DNA from: Mesorhizobium sp. M00.F.Ca.ET.216.01.1.1
GTDB taxonomy: Bacteria > Pseudomonadota > Alphaproteobacteria > Rhizobiales > Rhizobiaceae
Length of the DNA: 64,000 nucleotides
Direction of reading: 5' to 3'
Assembly (NCBI RefSeq): GCF_004010325.2
Contig: NZ_SADR02000022.1
Coordinates: 1 to 64,000 of the forward strand
The notes below the pieces were generated by a model. The model worked only from the letters and a program-made list of their open reading frames with translations. It was not told where the DNA came from and did not search any database. The position numbers and the translations under genes were made by a program. This document shows positions 50,252-59,230 of this stretch, in pieces (position 1 is the stretch's first letter; each line of letters opens with the position of its first letter).

Positions 50252-51016
50252 CTACCAGCAGACGAAGCCGCCATCGACGATCAGGTCGATGCCGGTGACG
50301 AAACTCGAGGCGCGGCTGGCCAGGAACACGGTCGGCCCGACCATCTCTTCCGGTGTCGCCATGCGCCCCATAGGCGTGTCGCGCTCGAAGATCCTGACCT
50401 GTTCGGCGACCTCGGGCCGCTTGTTCATCGGCGTCAGCGTGTAGCCGGGGCTGACGACGTTGACGCGCAGGCCGCGATCGGCCCATTCCATGGCGAGGCT
50501 CTTCGACATGTGGATGACCGCCGCCTTCGAGGAATTGTAGTGTGCCTGGGTCAGGCCGCGATTGACGATTGAGCCCGACATCGAGGCGATGTTGATGATC
50601 GAGCCCTTGCGTCGCGCCAGCATTCTGCGTGCTTCGGCCTGGCAGGACAGGAACACGCCACTGACATTGACCTCGTAAAGCTTCTGCCACTTCTCCAGCG
50701 ACAGCGTCTCGGCCGCTTCGGCCCCGGCAACGCCGGCATTGTTGACGGCGACGGTCAGCGCGCCGAGCTCAGTTTCAGTGCGCTCGATCGCCGCCGCCAG
50801 ATCGCTTTCGGAGGTCACCGTGCCGGTCAGCACCAGCGCCTTGCGGCCAAGCGCTGCAATCTTGTGTGCCGTCTCCTCCAGCCCGCCCTTCGAGGCATGG
50901 CCGAAGCAGGCGATGTCGGCGCCGGCCCCGGCCAGGCCGATGGCGATCGCTTGCCCGATGCCGCTGCCGGCGCCGGTAACAAATGCAACGTCCCCGTGAA
51001 GGTCGAATAGTTTCAT
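50252..51016 (-). CDS. SDR-family dehydrogenase of the sugar locus (2)
   Basis: A 254-residue short-chain dehydrogenase. TGxxxGIG loop as VTGAGSGIGQAIA, NNAGVAG, catalytic Ser in NIASMSGSI and Tyr/Lys in HYNSSKAAVIH. Different in sequence from its neighbour, so the two probably act on different carbons or at successive steps. Sugar/polyol dehydrogenases such as those of threitol and related compounds look alike; the exact substrate cannot be named. It follows the ABC ATPase gene by 126 nt, with a stem-loop between. Confidence 0.85.
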   Translation of the reverse strand: MKLFDLHGDVAFVTGAGSGIGQAIAIGLAGAGADIACFGHASKGGLEETAHKIAALGRKALVLTGTVTSESDLAAAIERTETELGALTVAVNNAGVAGAEAAETLSLEKWQKLYEVNVSGVFLSCQAEARRMLARRKGSIINIASMSGSIVNRGLTQAHYNSSKAAVIHMSKSLAMEWADRGLRVNVVSPGYTLTPMNKRPEVAEQVRIFERDTPMGRMATPEEMVGPTVFLASRASSFVTGIDLIVDGGFVCW

Positions 51017-51057
51017 CGTCGGTCCCTCTGCTCCAACCGCCGGCCTCCTGAAATGAA

Positions 51058-51080
51058 GGGCGCCAACATCGCTGGCGCCC
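51058..51080 (-). other. Intercistronic hairpin between ABC ATPase and SDR genes
   Basis: GGGCGCCA (51058-51065) and TGGCGCCC (51073-51080) form a perfect 8-bp stem with a 7-nt loop, 42 nt upstream of the SDR start codon. With no strong T run it may set relative expression or mRNA decay rather than stop transcription. Confidence 0.45.
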
Positions 51081-51142
51081 CGCGCGGTCCGGTGTCTGGG
51101 AGGATACCACCTGCTGCGCTTTGTTCCGATCCTTTGCCGTTA

Positions 51143-52651
51143 TTAGCTTGTAGCGAGTTCCATCACGGCGACATTGCTGGCCTCGCTGCGGTCGAGGATC
51201 CCGCGCTGGCGGCCGCGGCTCAGCACCAGCACGCGATGCGACAGGCCGAGCACCTCCTCAAGGTCGGAGCTCACCACCACCACCGCCATTCCGGAACGAG
51301 CAAGATCTGCGACGACATCGTAGATCGCGGCGCGGGCGCCGACATCGATGCCGCGCGTCGGCTCGTCCAGGATGAACACCTTGGGCGGGCGCGAAACCCA
51401 TTTGGCGATGACGACCTTCTGCTGGTTGCCGCCGGAAAGCTTGCTGACCGCCTGGCCCGGCCGGCCTTTCACGCCAAGCCGGCCGATGCCGGCTTGGGCG
51501 AATCTCTGCACCGCCTTGGGAAACACCCAGCCATTCGGCGCCACAAGGTCGAAATTGCCGATCGCCAGATTCTCGCCGATGGTCTGGTCGAGCACCACGC
51601 CTTGCGCCTTGCGGTCCTCCGGCACCAGCACCACGCCGGCCTTGATCGCCGCCGCCGGGCCGCTGAGATGCACCGGTCTGCCGGCGACACGCACCGAGCC
51701 GGATGAGATCGGGTCGGCGCCGGCGATCGCCCGCACCAGCTCCGTGCGGCCGGCGCCGATCAGCCCGGCAATGCCAAGGATTTCGCCGGCCCGCACCGAA
51801 AAGCTGACGTTGTTGAAGCTGCGTTCCGGCGAGGACAGGTTCTCGACCTCGAGCAGCGTCTGGTCGCCCGGCGCCGACAGCGTCGGGAACATCCGCTCGA
51901 CGCTGCGGCCGACCATCTGCTCGACCACGGTGCGCACCGGAATGTCGGCGCGCTCGTGCCGGGCGACGATGCGCCCGTCGCGCATTACCACCACGCGGTC
52001 GGCGATCTGGGCGATCTCGTCCAGCCGGTGGCTGATATAGATGAAGCACATGCCTTCCGCCTTGAGCTTGCGGATCTGCCGGAACAACAGTTCCGTTTCC
52101 TCGCCGCCAAGCGCCGCCGTCGGCTCGTCGAAGATCAGAAGCTCGGCATTGAGCGTCAGCGCCTTGGCGATCTCGACCTGCTGCTGGGCGGCGACGCGCA
52201 GCGTGCGCACCTTGCGCTCCGGCGAGACATCGAGGCCGAGGCGCTTCAACTGCGCCGATGCCTGCGCATTCATTGCCGCACGGTCGATGCGGCCGCCGCG
52301 CATCGGCAGGCGCCCGACATAGACGTTCTCGGCAACCGACAGGTCCGGCAGCAGCTTCAATTCCTGGTGGATCATGCCGACGCCGGCGTCGATGGCCGCG
52401 GCGGGGGAGGCGGGGGAATAGGATTTCCCCCGCCAGGTGATGGTGCCGGCATCGGCTTTGACCGATCCGGCGATGATGTTCGAAACGGTGGACTTGCCGG
52501 CGCCGTTTTCTCCAAGCAGCGCCACGACCTCTCCCGGCCGCACGTCAAAGCTCGCATCGGCCAGGACCTGCACCGGTCCATAGCTCTTGCAGAGGCCGTC
52601 GACGAAGAGCCCCATATGCGGGCTCTCGGTATGGCGAGGATCAAGTGACAT
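51143..52651 (-). CDS. Sugar ABC transporter ATPase (RbsA/XylG type, two NBDs)
   Basis: A 502-residue protein with two nucleotide-binding domains. First: Walker A GENGAGKST and Walker B LLIFDEPTAALG. Second: the degenerate loop GLIGAGRTE, signature LSGGNQQKV and Walker B VFILDEPTRGID, the normal asymmetry of ribose-type ATPases. It energises the permease at 53769 for a carbohydrate. I start at the ATG 52651 (MSLDPRHTESP); a TTG 15 nt earlier is also open. It lies 49 nt after the binding-protein gene, next to three short repeats. Confidence 0.88.
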   Translation of the reverse strand: MSLDPRHTESPHMGLFVDGLCKSYGPVQVLADASFDVRPGEVVALLGENGAGKSTVSNIIAGSVKADAGTITWRGKSYSPASPAAAIDAGVGMIHQELKLLPDLSVAENVYVGRLPMRGGRIDRAAMNAQASAQLKRLGLDVSPERKVRTLRVAAQQQVEIAKALTLNAELLIFDEPTAALGGEETELLFRQIRKLKAEGMCFIYISHRLDEIAQIADRVVVMRDGRIVARHERADIPVRTVVEQMVGRSVERMFPTLSAPGDQTLLEVENLSSPERSFNNVSFSVRAGEILGIAGLIGAGRTELVRAIAGADPISSGSVRVAGRPVHLSGPAAAIKAGVVLVPEDRKAQGVVLDQTIGENLAIGNFDLVAPNGWVFPKAVQRFAQAGIGRLGVKGRPGQAVSKLSGGNQQKVVIAKWVSRPPKVFILDEPTRGIDVGARAAIYDVVADLARSGMAVVVVSSDLEEVLGLSHRVLVLSRGRQRGILDRSEASNVAVMELATS

Positions 52652-52672
52652 CGTTCCGCTCGTCAATAGTCA

Positions 52673-52714
52673 GGGATGCCTGGTCTTAGGGATGCCTGGT
52701 CTAGGGATGCTTGG
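52673..52714. repeat. Short tandem repeat at the 3' end of the binding-protein gene
   Basis: GGGATGCCTGGTCT occurs twice with one-base spacing differences (from 52673 and 52689) and once more as GGGATGCTTGG (52704-52714), which includes the last codons and stop of the gene. It looks like slippage duplication of the gene end, about 15 bp per unit. Confidence 0.6.
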
Positions 52715-53639
52715 CGATGAACTGCTCGACATTGTCCTTGGTGGTCAGCGTCGCGTCCTGCAGCTGTTCGGCGGGGAGGGATTCGCCGGCCACCAGCTTG
52801 AGCGCCGCATCGACTGCAAGCCGGCCCATGCCTTGCGTCTGCTGCGTCGCGGTCACGTCGAAGACGCCGTCCTTCAACGCCTTGAGCGCCGCCACGTCAC
52901 CGTCAAAGCCGGCAACCCACACCTTGTGGCCGGGGCTTGCGACCTTGACCGCCTGGGCCGCACCGAGCGCAAGCGCATCGGCCTGGCCGATGACGATCGA
53001 GACGTCGGGGTGCGACTGCAAGAGGTCCTGCGTCAGCTTGAAGCCTTCGTCCTGGTGCCAGCCCTCGCTCCACAGCTCGCCGACCACCTTGATGTCGGGA
53101 TAGGCGGTCAGAGCTTCGCCGCAGCCCTTCGAGCGGTCGACCTCGGGCGTCGTGCCCTTCTGGCCGTGGATGATGATCAGCTCACCCTTGCCGCCGGCCT
53201 GCTTGGCGATGTAGTCGCAGACCGCCTTGGCCGACGCCACGCTGTTGGTGGCGATGAAGGTGTCGCCCGGTGCGCCATCGGCGTTGCGGTCGACATTGAT
53301 GACCGGGATGCCGGCGGCCTTGGCCGTCTTGGTCGGCACGGTGGCGGCGGTTGCGCCGGCCGGAATGTAGATCAGCGCATCGATGTTTTGCGTGATCAGG
53401 TCCTGCACCTGGCTGACCTGGGTCGCCGAATCGCCCTTGGCGTCGACGGTGACGACTTCGATGCCCTTGTCCTTGCCGTAGGCTTCGACCGACTGTTTGA
53501 TCTGGTTGAAGAAGTCGGCCTGCAGATTGGCGACGGCAAGGCCGAGCTTCTTGGCATCCTTGGCCGAGGCCATGTCGGATAGTGCAAGCAGCGGCATGAC
53601 GGCTGCGGCAGCGAGCAGCAATGAACGTTTGGTCAGCAT
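52701..53639 (-). CDS. Sugar ABC transporter substrate-binding protein (ribose-like, PBP family 4)
   Basis: A 312-residue periplasmic protein with a signal peptide (MLTKRSLLLAAAAVMPLLAL, cleaved near ASA-KD at about 26). The Rbs-type fold is seen in LGLAVANLQADFFNQIKQSV, VDAKGDSATQVSQVQDLI, PVINVDRNADG (ligand-binding region) and VWVAGFDGDVAALKALKDG. The ligand is a sugar or polyol; the neighbouring SDRs favour an alditol or similar. The last codons and following bases contain a small tandem duplication (52673-52714). Confidence 0.88.
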   Translation of the reverse strand: MLTKRSLLLAAAAVMPLLALSDMASAKDAKKLGLAVANLQADFFNQIKQSVEAYGKDKGIEVVTVDAKGDSATQVSQVQDLITQNIDALIYIPAGATAATVPTKTAKAAGIPVINVDRNADGAPGDTFIATNSVASAKAVCDYIAKQAGGKGELIIIHGQKGTTPEVDRSKGCGEALTAYPDIKVVGELWSEGWHQDEGFKLTQDLLQSHPDVSIVIGQADALALGAAQAVKVASPGHKVWVAGFDGDVAALKALKDGVFDVTATQQTQGMGRLAVDAALKLVAGESLPAEQLQDATLTTKDNVEQFIAKHP

Positions 53640-53768
53640 GTGTTTCCTCCGTTGATATTCAATCTGTCCTGCCGGCGCCTCGCGGCGCCTCGGCCGAACG
53701 TTCCCAGTTTCGGATCACCGATCCGTTTTCGCCCGCACATCCGGGCGAATCTCATTGCGCCCCAGTTT
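53640..53768 (-). other. Hairpin-rich spacer between permease and binding-protein genes
   Basis: Three possible stems: CCGGCGCC/GGCGCC (53674-53690), GGATC-ACC-GATCC (53717-53729), and CGCCCG/CGGGCG (53736-53752). Such spacers commonly make the binding protein more abundant than the permease by stabilising or cutting the message. Position supports this but no data show it. Confidence 0.4.
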
Positions 53769-54779
53769 TCATTGAGCTCGGCGCCGCCAGGTGTCGGTGG
53801 CCACCGCCAGCGCGATGACCACGCCGATCACCACCTGCTGGATAAAGGGCGACACGCCGAGCAGGTTCAGCCCGTTGCGCAGCACGCCGATGATGAGGAC
53901 GCCGACTGTGGTGCCGCCGATCGAGCCGACGCCGCCCGACAGGCTGGCGCCGCCGATCACCACCGCCGCGATCGTGTCCAACTCGTAGCCGAGGCCGGAG
54001 CTCGGCTGGACGGAATCGAGCCGCGCCGCGAGCACGATGCCGGCGAGCCCGGCCAGCAGGCCGCAGGTCGCGTAGACCCAGTTGGTCAGCGGCTTGACCG
54101 GTATGCCAGAGAGCCGGGCGACCTCGGCGCTGCCGCCGATCGCGTACAGGCTGCGGCCTGTCGCGCGGTAGTTCAGGAAAATCGCGAAGACGATGGCCAG
54201 CACGATCATCAGCCCGACGGTGACCGACAGGAAGCCGAAATGGCGGATGATCGACAGGTTGGTGAACCAGTCGGGGAAGCCGATGATCTGCGAGCCGTCG
54301 GTGATCATGTTGGCAAGGCCGCGCGCCACCGACATCATGGCCAGCGTGGCGATGAAGGGCGGCAGCTTGGTGACCGTCACCAGCAGGCCCGAGACCAGCC
54401 CGCAAAGGCCGGCGACGGCGAGCGCTGAGGCAATGCCCACCGGGAGGCCGAGATTGAGATAGTCGGGATGGGCAACAAAGCCCATCACCATGGCGGCGAG
54501 CGCCAGTACGGAACCGACGGACAGGTCGATGCCGCCGATCAGGATGACCAGCGTCATGCCGATCGCCATGATCCCGAGCACCGTGACCTGGTCGAGCACG
54601 TTGAGGATGTTGCGGAAGGTCAGGAACGTGTCGGTGGTCAGCGTCAGCGCGACGCACAGCAGCACCAGCCCGATCAGCGGTCCCATGGTTCCGGCGAAGA
54701 CGGCCGAAAGCTTCGCGCCCGTCGCTGCCTGCGCACCGGCCCCGGCTTTCAGCCTGCTTGCATCGTTGCTCACAGTCAC
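53769..54779 (-). CDS. Sugar ABC transporter permease (RbsC type)
   Basis: A 336-residue membrane permease with about eight to ten hydrophobic segments. GIMAIGMTLVILIGGIDLSVGSVLAL is split over the known RbsC signature, and ATGRSLYAIGGSAEVARLSG and VVIGGASLSGGVGSIGGT are typical. Start taken as GTG at 54779, with GGAGGAG 5 nt upstream; the ATG at 54872 would place 31 extra residues with no ribosome site through a likely operator. First gene of the transporter-SDR operon, divergent from the SorC regulator. Confidence 0.87.
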   Translation of the reverse strand: MTVSNDASRLKAGAGAQAATGAKLSAVFAGTMGPLIGLVLLCVALTLTTDTFLTFRNILNVLDQVTVLGIMAIGMTLVILIGGIDLSVGSVLALAAMVMGFVAHPDYLNLGLPVGIASALAVAGLCGLVSGLLVTVTKLPPFIATLAMMSVARGLANMITDGSQIIGFPDWFTNLSIIRHFGFLSVTVGLMIVLAIVFAIFLNYRATGRSLYAIGGSAEVARLSGIPVKPLTNWVYATCGLLAGLAGIVLAARLDSVQPSSGLGYELDTIAAVVIGGASLSGGVGSIGGTTVGVLIIGVLRNGLNLLGVSPFIQQVVIGVVIALAVATDTWRRRAQ

Positions 54780-55200
54780 TTTGTCTCCTCCACCAGCAAT
54801 CCGGCGATGCGTCGCCAGCTCACCCTTGTTCACCAGGCCCCTCCCTGTGAACAATTTATCTTTTATATGCAATTTTGTTCAGCTAAACTGTTCCTCGGAA
54901 AATTGTCAAGGCCTGCTGCCTCATTCGACCCTGGTTTGCGCTGCCGGGCTGTTTGCCTTAGGGGAAGGGCACGAAGTGTCGCGTTTCGGGCCTGGGTCTC
55001 GTCCTTGGGCTGCATGAGAGGGCAAGGCGGCCAAAACGAAGTAAATGTTGATCATTTTGGGTTTCATCTCGCCTTGCGGACGATATCTTGCCGGTGCCGC
55101 GGGCTTGACCTCAGGCGCGCCGACGGTTGCAAGCCACTCGGTCGGATACGCGATCTGAATGGCAGCGAGTAGTTTTGGACAGCCGCGGGAGGGCAAAAAG
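54780..55200. promoter_or_regulatory. Divergent promoter region of the sugar locus
   Basis: About 420 nt with no gene. It holds an inverted repeat TGAACAA (54848-54854)/TTGTTCA (54875-54881) with 20 nt of AT-rich DNA between, and a third AACTGTTCC half (54886). This is in range of the transporter operon promoter and fits a SorC-type operator made of spaced half-sites. The rest shows no clear structure. Confidence 0.5.
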
Positions 55201-56163
55201 ATGGCGGTGATGGAGAACGAGAAGGCCGCGCGCTTCCCGGATGCCGAGCTCAAGGCCCGCGCTGCGTGGCACTATTATGTCGAGGGCCTGACGCAGGAGC
55301 GGATTTCCGAGATCCTCGGCGTCGGCCGCATCAAGGTGCATCGCATCCTCTCCGCCGCCCGCGAGGAGGGTGTCGTCCAGTTCCGCATCCGCGACAGCGT
55401 CGTCGAATGCGTGGTGCTGGAGGAGGCCCTCAAGCAGCGCTTCGGGCTCAGCCAGGCCGTCGTGGTGCCCTCGGCCGCCGACAGGAGCAACGCGCCGCTC
55501 ATGATCGGCCACGCCGCCGCCACCTATCTGGCCGACAATGTCAATGCCGGCGATGTCATTGCGCTGGGCTGGGGGCGGACGCTGAAATTCGCCATCAATG
55601 AACTGCCGCGGCGACCGATCGCCAGGACGACGGTGGTCTCCATGCTTGGCGGCCTCACCCACGCGCAGCCGCTCAACCCGACCGAAAGCGCCTGGGATTT
55701 CGCCGAAAAGATCGGCGCCGAGTGTTTTCTGCTGCCGGTGCCGGTCTATGCCGACAGGCCGGAGCAGCGCGACGCCTTCATGAGCCAGCGCAGCGTCCAG
55801 GATGTCGTCTTCCGCGCGCGCCGGGCAAACATCGCCGTGCTCAGCGTCGGCTCGTTTTCCAACGACAGCCCGATCGCCAATTACGGCTTCATCAAGCCCA
55901 GCGAGCTCGAGGAATTGCAGGCGGCCGGCGCCGTTGGCGATATCCTGTGCCATTTCATCGACGCCGAGGGCCGTCCGGTCGACCACGAGGTCAATCGCCG
56001 CGTCTGCGCCTATCCGCTGCAGGATCTGTCGGATATCCCGAACATCGTCCTGGTTTCGGGAGGGCAGGAAAAGATCGCGGTCATGCGGGCGGCGCTCGCC
56101 AGTACCAGGGTGTCGGTCCTGGTCACCGACGAGGATGCGGCCAAGGGCCTGCTCAACCGCTGA
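55201..56163 (+). CDS. SorC/DeoR-family sugar-responsive regulator
   Basis: A 320-residue regulator. N-terminal HTH (LTQERISEILGVGRIKVHRIL, about 33-53) then a sugar-binding effector domain with ALGWGRTLKFAINELP, VSMLGGLTH and NIVLVSGGQEKIAVMRAAL, the standard SorC layout. It lies between the divergent transporter operon and the convergent kinase, and should respond to the imported sugar or its phosphate. Among three in-frame ATGs I take 55201, with GGGAGG about 9 nt upstream. The stop is 8 nt from the kinase stop. Confidence 0.87.
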   Translation: MAVMENEKAARFPDAELKARAAWHYYVEGLTQERISEILGVGRIKVHRILSAAREEGVVQFRIRDSVVECVVLEEALKQRFGLSQAVVVPSAADRSNAPLMIGHAAATYLADNVNAGDVIALGWGRTLKFAINELPRRPIARTTVVSMLGGLTHAQPLNPTESAWDFAEKIGAECFLLPVPVYADRPEQRDAFMSQRSVQDVVFRARRANIAVLSVGSFSNDSPIANYGFIKPSELEELQAAGAVGDILCHFIDAEGRPVDHEVNRRVCAYPLQDLSDIPNIVLVSGGQEKIAVMRAALASTRVSVLVTDEDAAKGLLNR

Positions 56164-56171
56164 TCTTCCAC

Positions 56172-57662
56172 CTAACCAAGCGCATCCAGCCGGGCGTGAA
56201 TATCACGTGTCGCCTGATAGAGGTCGCGGTAGATCGCCTTGCGCACGCGATATCTTGAGACCAGCCCATCGACCGGGTCGACACGCTTGGCCGGCTCTGC
56301 GGTCATCGCCTCGGCGGCTGCCTCGGGCGAGGCAAACCAGCCGACGGCGGAGGCCGCCAGCATGGCGGCGCCAAGTGCTGCGGCTTCGTTGACCGGCGAG
56401 ACGGAGAGCGGCCGCTCGAGCACACTTGCCATGATCTGCATCAGCAGCGCCGAATTGGTGCCGCCGCCGGCAGCAATCATCGCTGCCGGCTTGCCGCCGT
56501 TCTGATCTTCCATCGCCTCGCTGGCGATCGCCTGCTCGAAGGCGATGCCTTCCAGAACCGCGCGGAAGAGATGCTCCGGTCGGTGGTCGAGCGACAGGCC
56601 GACAACGGCGCCGCGCGCCGCGCCGTCCCAATAAGGGCTCATGACGCCCGCCCAATAGGGCATGACAAGCAGGCCCTCGCTGCCGGCGGCAACGTCCACC
56701 GCCGCCTTCTCCAGCGCCGCAGCCGACGGCGAGCCGGTGGTGCGAACGATCCAGTCCACCAGTTGCATGCCGGAGCGCAGCACGGTCTCCAGCATGTATC
56801 CCGCGCCGGTCGGCGATACGAGTGTTCGAAATGCGTCCGAGGTTTTCGCCTTGCCGGAGTAGCAGCCGCTGACGACGCCCGAGCCGAGCGAAAGATAGCT
56901 CTTGCCTTCGCCGCAGACGCCCATGCCGAGCCCCATCGCCTGGCCGTCGCCGGCGCCGGCGACGACAGGCGTGCCGGCCTTCAGGCCGGTCAGCCGGGCC
57001 ACGCTTTCTGCGAGGCCGCCGCAGACCGTGCCCGGCGCGACCAGGTCCGGCAACTGGTCCGGCCGCAGCCCCGCGGCCTTGACAAGCTGCGGGTGCCATG
57101 TGCCGTTCCCGACGTCGAGAAGCCCGAGCGGATCGGCACTTGCCGTGCTGGTGACAAGCCGCCCGGTCAGCCGCTGAACGAAGAAGCCATGCACGTCGAC
57201 CAGCGCCGCTGCCTTGCCAAGCGCCTGCGGCTGGTGTTCGGCGAGCCAGCGAACAGCATAGAGCGCCGGCGTCGGGTCGGGCGGCTTGCCGCTCCAGTCG
57301 CGGATAGTCTCGCGGCCGAGTTCGGCCGAAAGCCTGATAACCTGCGGGCGGGCGCGCTCGTCGAGCCAAAGGATCGCCGGAATGAGCGGCTTGCCGGCGC
57401 TGTCGATCAGCGTGAAGGTCTCACGCTGGTGGGCAATGGCAATCGCCGCCACCCGCCCGGTGTCGACCTTGTCGGCGACCTGCTTCAGCGCGCCAAGCAG
57501 TGCCGTCCACCAATGTTCGGCGTCCTGCTCGAAATGGCCGGGCCTGGGATTGGAAAGCGGATAGGCTTCACGCGCCTGGAACAGCTCCTCGCCGCCACGA
57601 GTGAAGGCAATCGCCTTCACGGCCGTCGTCGAGGCGTCGATCCCGATTACGACATCGTCCAT
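56172..57662 (-). CDS. FGGY-family carbohydrate kinase
   Basis: A 496-residue xylulokinase-like kinase. Phosphate loop IGIDASTTAVKAIAF at the N-terminus, PGHFEQDAEHWW, ILWLDERARPQ, the catalytic aspartate region VVAGAGDGQAMGLG, and the C-terminal adenosine motif AAGGGTNSALLMQI. It would phosphorylate the ketose formed by the SDRs or the product of the upstream dehydrogenase. The open frame begins 36 codons earlier, inside the SAF gene, but MDDVVIGIDAS fits the family. It lies 20 nt after the SAF gene stop, so the two are cotranscribed. Confidence 0.87.
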   Translation of the reverse strand: MDDVVIGIDASTTAVKAIAFTRGGEELFQAREAYPLSNPRPGHFEQDAEHWWTALLGALKQVADKVDTGRVAAIAIAHQRETFTLIDSAGKPLIPAILWLDERARPQVIRLSAELGRETIRDWSGKPPDPTPALYAVRWLAEHQPQALGKAAALVDVHGFFVQRLTGRLVTSTASADPLGLLDVGNGTWHPQLVKAAGLRPDQLPDLVAPGTVCGGLAESVARLTGLKAGTPVVAGAGDGQAMGLGMGVCGEGKSYLSLGSGVVSGCYSGKAKTSDAFRTLVSPTGAGYMLETVLRSGMQLVDWIVRTTGSPSAAALEKAAVDVAAGSEGLLVMPYWAGVMSPYWDGAARGAVVGLSLDHRPEHLFRAVLEGIAFEQAIASEAMEDQNGGKPAAMIAAGGGTNSALLMQIMASVLERPLSVSPVNEAAALGAAMLAASAVGWFASPEAAAEAMTAEPAKRVDPVDGLVSRYRVRKAIYRDLYQATRDIHARLDALG

Positions 57663-57682
57663 CAGGCGGAGTTCCGGCGGGT

Positions 57683-59005
57683 TCAGGCAGCGTTTGTAAC
57701 GAACCGTCCGTCCGACTGATCGAGACGACGGCGAATCTGGGTTATCACCATCGAATCGTCGGGTACACAATTTTCATAGGTGAGGAAATCGCCCGATTTG
57801 ACCGGCTTGACCACCTTGGCGCGCTCGGCGAGGCCGAGCGGTAGCGCGCCACGCGCGCGCGCGTCCTCCCAGGTCATGGCGAAGCCGCGGTAATCGTTCT
57901 CGCCGATCATGCCGAGCGACTGGCCGAGGCCAAGGTCGCTCTTGGCCACCGCCACCGCCTCGGCCACCGGATGGTCGAGCGGCTCCATGTCGGCGCGCTT
58001 GTAGACCACGGCGCGCGCTGCCGACAGCGGCACTTCCAAGCTGGTCAGGTGATAGGGACGGAAGATGGTGAAATACGGGCCTTTGCCGACCTTGAGGTCG
58101 ATCATGCGCTCCAGCACCCGCGGGTGCCTGGTCTCGATGATGCAGAAGACGCCGGGCGCCACGCCCTTGCCGATCGAATAGTCGACCACGCCCTTGCGGT
58201 GTAGCACGCCGCCATCCTCGCGTGGGCAGAGCACGCTGGCCAGGTCCTCCAGCGTCGCGGTCGGGCCATGCATGCCCGGCACATCGGGCACCAGGCCGGT
58301 AGCGTTGGCGATCGCCACCATCTCGATCGCCGTCTTCGATCCATCGACGAACTCGACCAGCATGCGCGCATTCATGTTGCGCTCGCTCGCCTCCTTCTCG
58401 TAGTCGGCGGGCATGGCATCGATCTTCAGCGGATTGTTCTTGCCCTTGCCGGCGGCGATGATGTTGAAGCCGAGGCTCCTGGCAAAGCCGATGATCTCCA
58501 GCGTGCAGGCGGGCTCGTCGCCGGCAGCACCGGTATAGACGACGCCGGCCTTGCGCGCCTCCTCCTTGAGGAAGCGGCCGATCGTGATGTCGGCCTCGAC
58601 ATTGAGCATGACGATGTGCTTGCCGTTCTTCATCACTTCCAGTGCGAACAGCGTGCCGATGTTGGGATTGCCGGTGGCGTCGATGATGACGTCGATGCGG
58701 CCGGCCGCCGCCAGCGCATGGAGGTCTTCGGTCACCGCGATCTTGCCGGCTTCGATGGCGCGGTCGATCGCCGCTGCATTGCCGGCCTGCACGATGTCGG
58801 AGCGGTCGTGGCCGGCGAGCAGCGCCGCGTCGATCGCTGCTTGCGGCCTGACCTCGGAAATGGCACCGATCCGCATGCCCGGCATCAGCGCCACCTGGAC
58901 GACGATGTCGGTGCCCATCTGCCCGGCGCCGGCAAGCCCGATGGTGATCGGTCCCTGATTTTCAGCGCGTTGCAAAAGTTCCGCTGCGAATTGCGGATGG
59001 GCCAT
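57683..59005 (-). CDS. SAF-domain NAD(P)-dependent dehydrogenase (homoserine-dehydrogenase-like)
   Basis: A 440-residue protein: N-terminal Rossmann domain (GLAGAGQMGTDIVVQVALM, about 22-41) with DVIIDATGNPNIGTLFALEV, then a central catalytic-like part (EPACTLEIIGFARSLGFNII, AAGKGKNNPLKIDAMP), and a C-terminal SAF domain (about 345-420, DDSMV at the end). This is the group often annotated as predicted homoserine dehydrogenase with SAF domain. In sugar loci it probably acts on a carbohydrate-derived acid or aldehyde; I cannot name the reaction. It precedes the FGGY kinase in one operon. Confidence 0.82.
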   Translation of the reverse strand: MAHPQFAAELLQRAENQGPITIGLAGAGQMGTDIVVQVALMPGMRIGAISEVRPQAAIDAALLAGHDRSDIVQAGNAAAIDRAIEAGKIAVTEDLHALAAAGRIDVIIDATGNPNIGTLFALEVMKNGKHIVMLNVEADITIGRFLKEEARKAGVVYTGAAGDEPACTLEIIGFARSLGFNIIAAGKGKNNPLKIDAMPADYEKEASERNMNARMLVEFVDGSKTAIEMVAIANATGLVPDVPGMHGPTATLEDLASVLCPREDGGVLHRKGVVDYSIGKGVAPGVFCIIETRHPRVLERMIDLKVGKGPYFTIFRPYHLTSLEVPLSAARAVVYKRADMEPLDHPVAEAVAVAKSDLGLGQSLGMIGENDYRGFAMTWEDARARGALPLGLAERAKVVKPVKSGDFLTYENCVPDDSMVITQIRRRLDQSDGRFVTNAA

Positions 59006-59067
59006 GTCGCTTCCTCCAATTCCTGACGCGCCGCCGCGTCAAAGCCATCATTTTGAACATTCCTATT

Positions 59068-59088
59068 TTGAAATGAAAAATATTTCAA
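59068..59088. promoter_or_regulatory. Inverted repeat upstream of the SAF dehydrogenase
   Basis: TTGAAAT (59068-59074) and ATTTCAA (59082-59088) flank 7 nt, 63 nt upstream of the start codon in a 225-nt gap. A TTTTGAACATTCC sequence just before it (59051) resembles the TGAACAA halves near 54848, so SorC could bind here too. Confidence 0.45.
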
Positions 59089-59230
59089 CCGGCAATTCCG
59101 CAGCCTCCTGTCCAAATTGCCGGGATTCGAAAGGTGCGGTCGCCGGACGCACAGCGTGGCTGCGCATCCGGCCAGCAGACGGTGAAGAGGCATCAGCCCG
59201 GCGGAACAGCGCGCCGGCAGGACGAAAATC

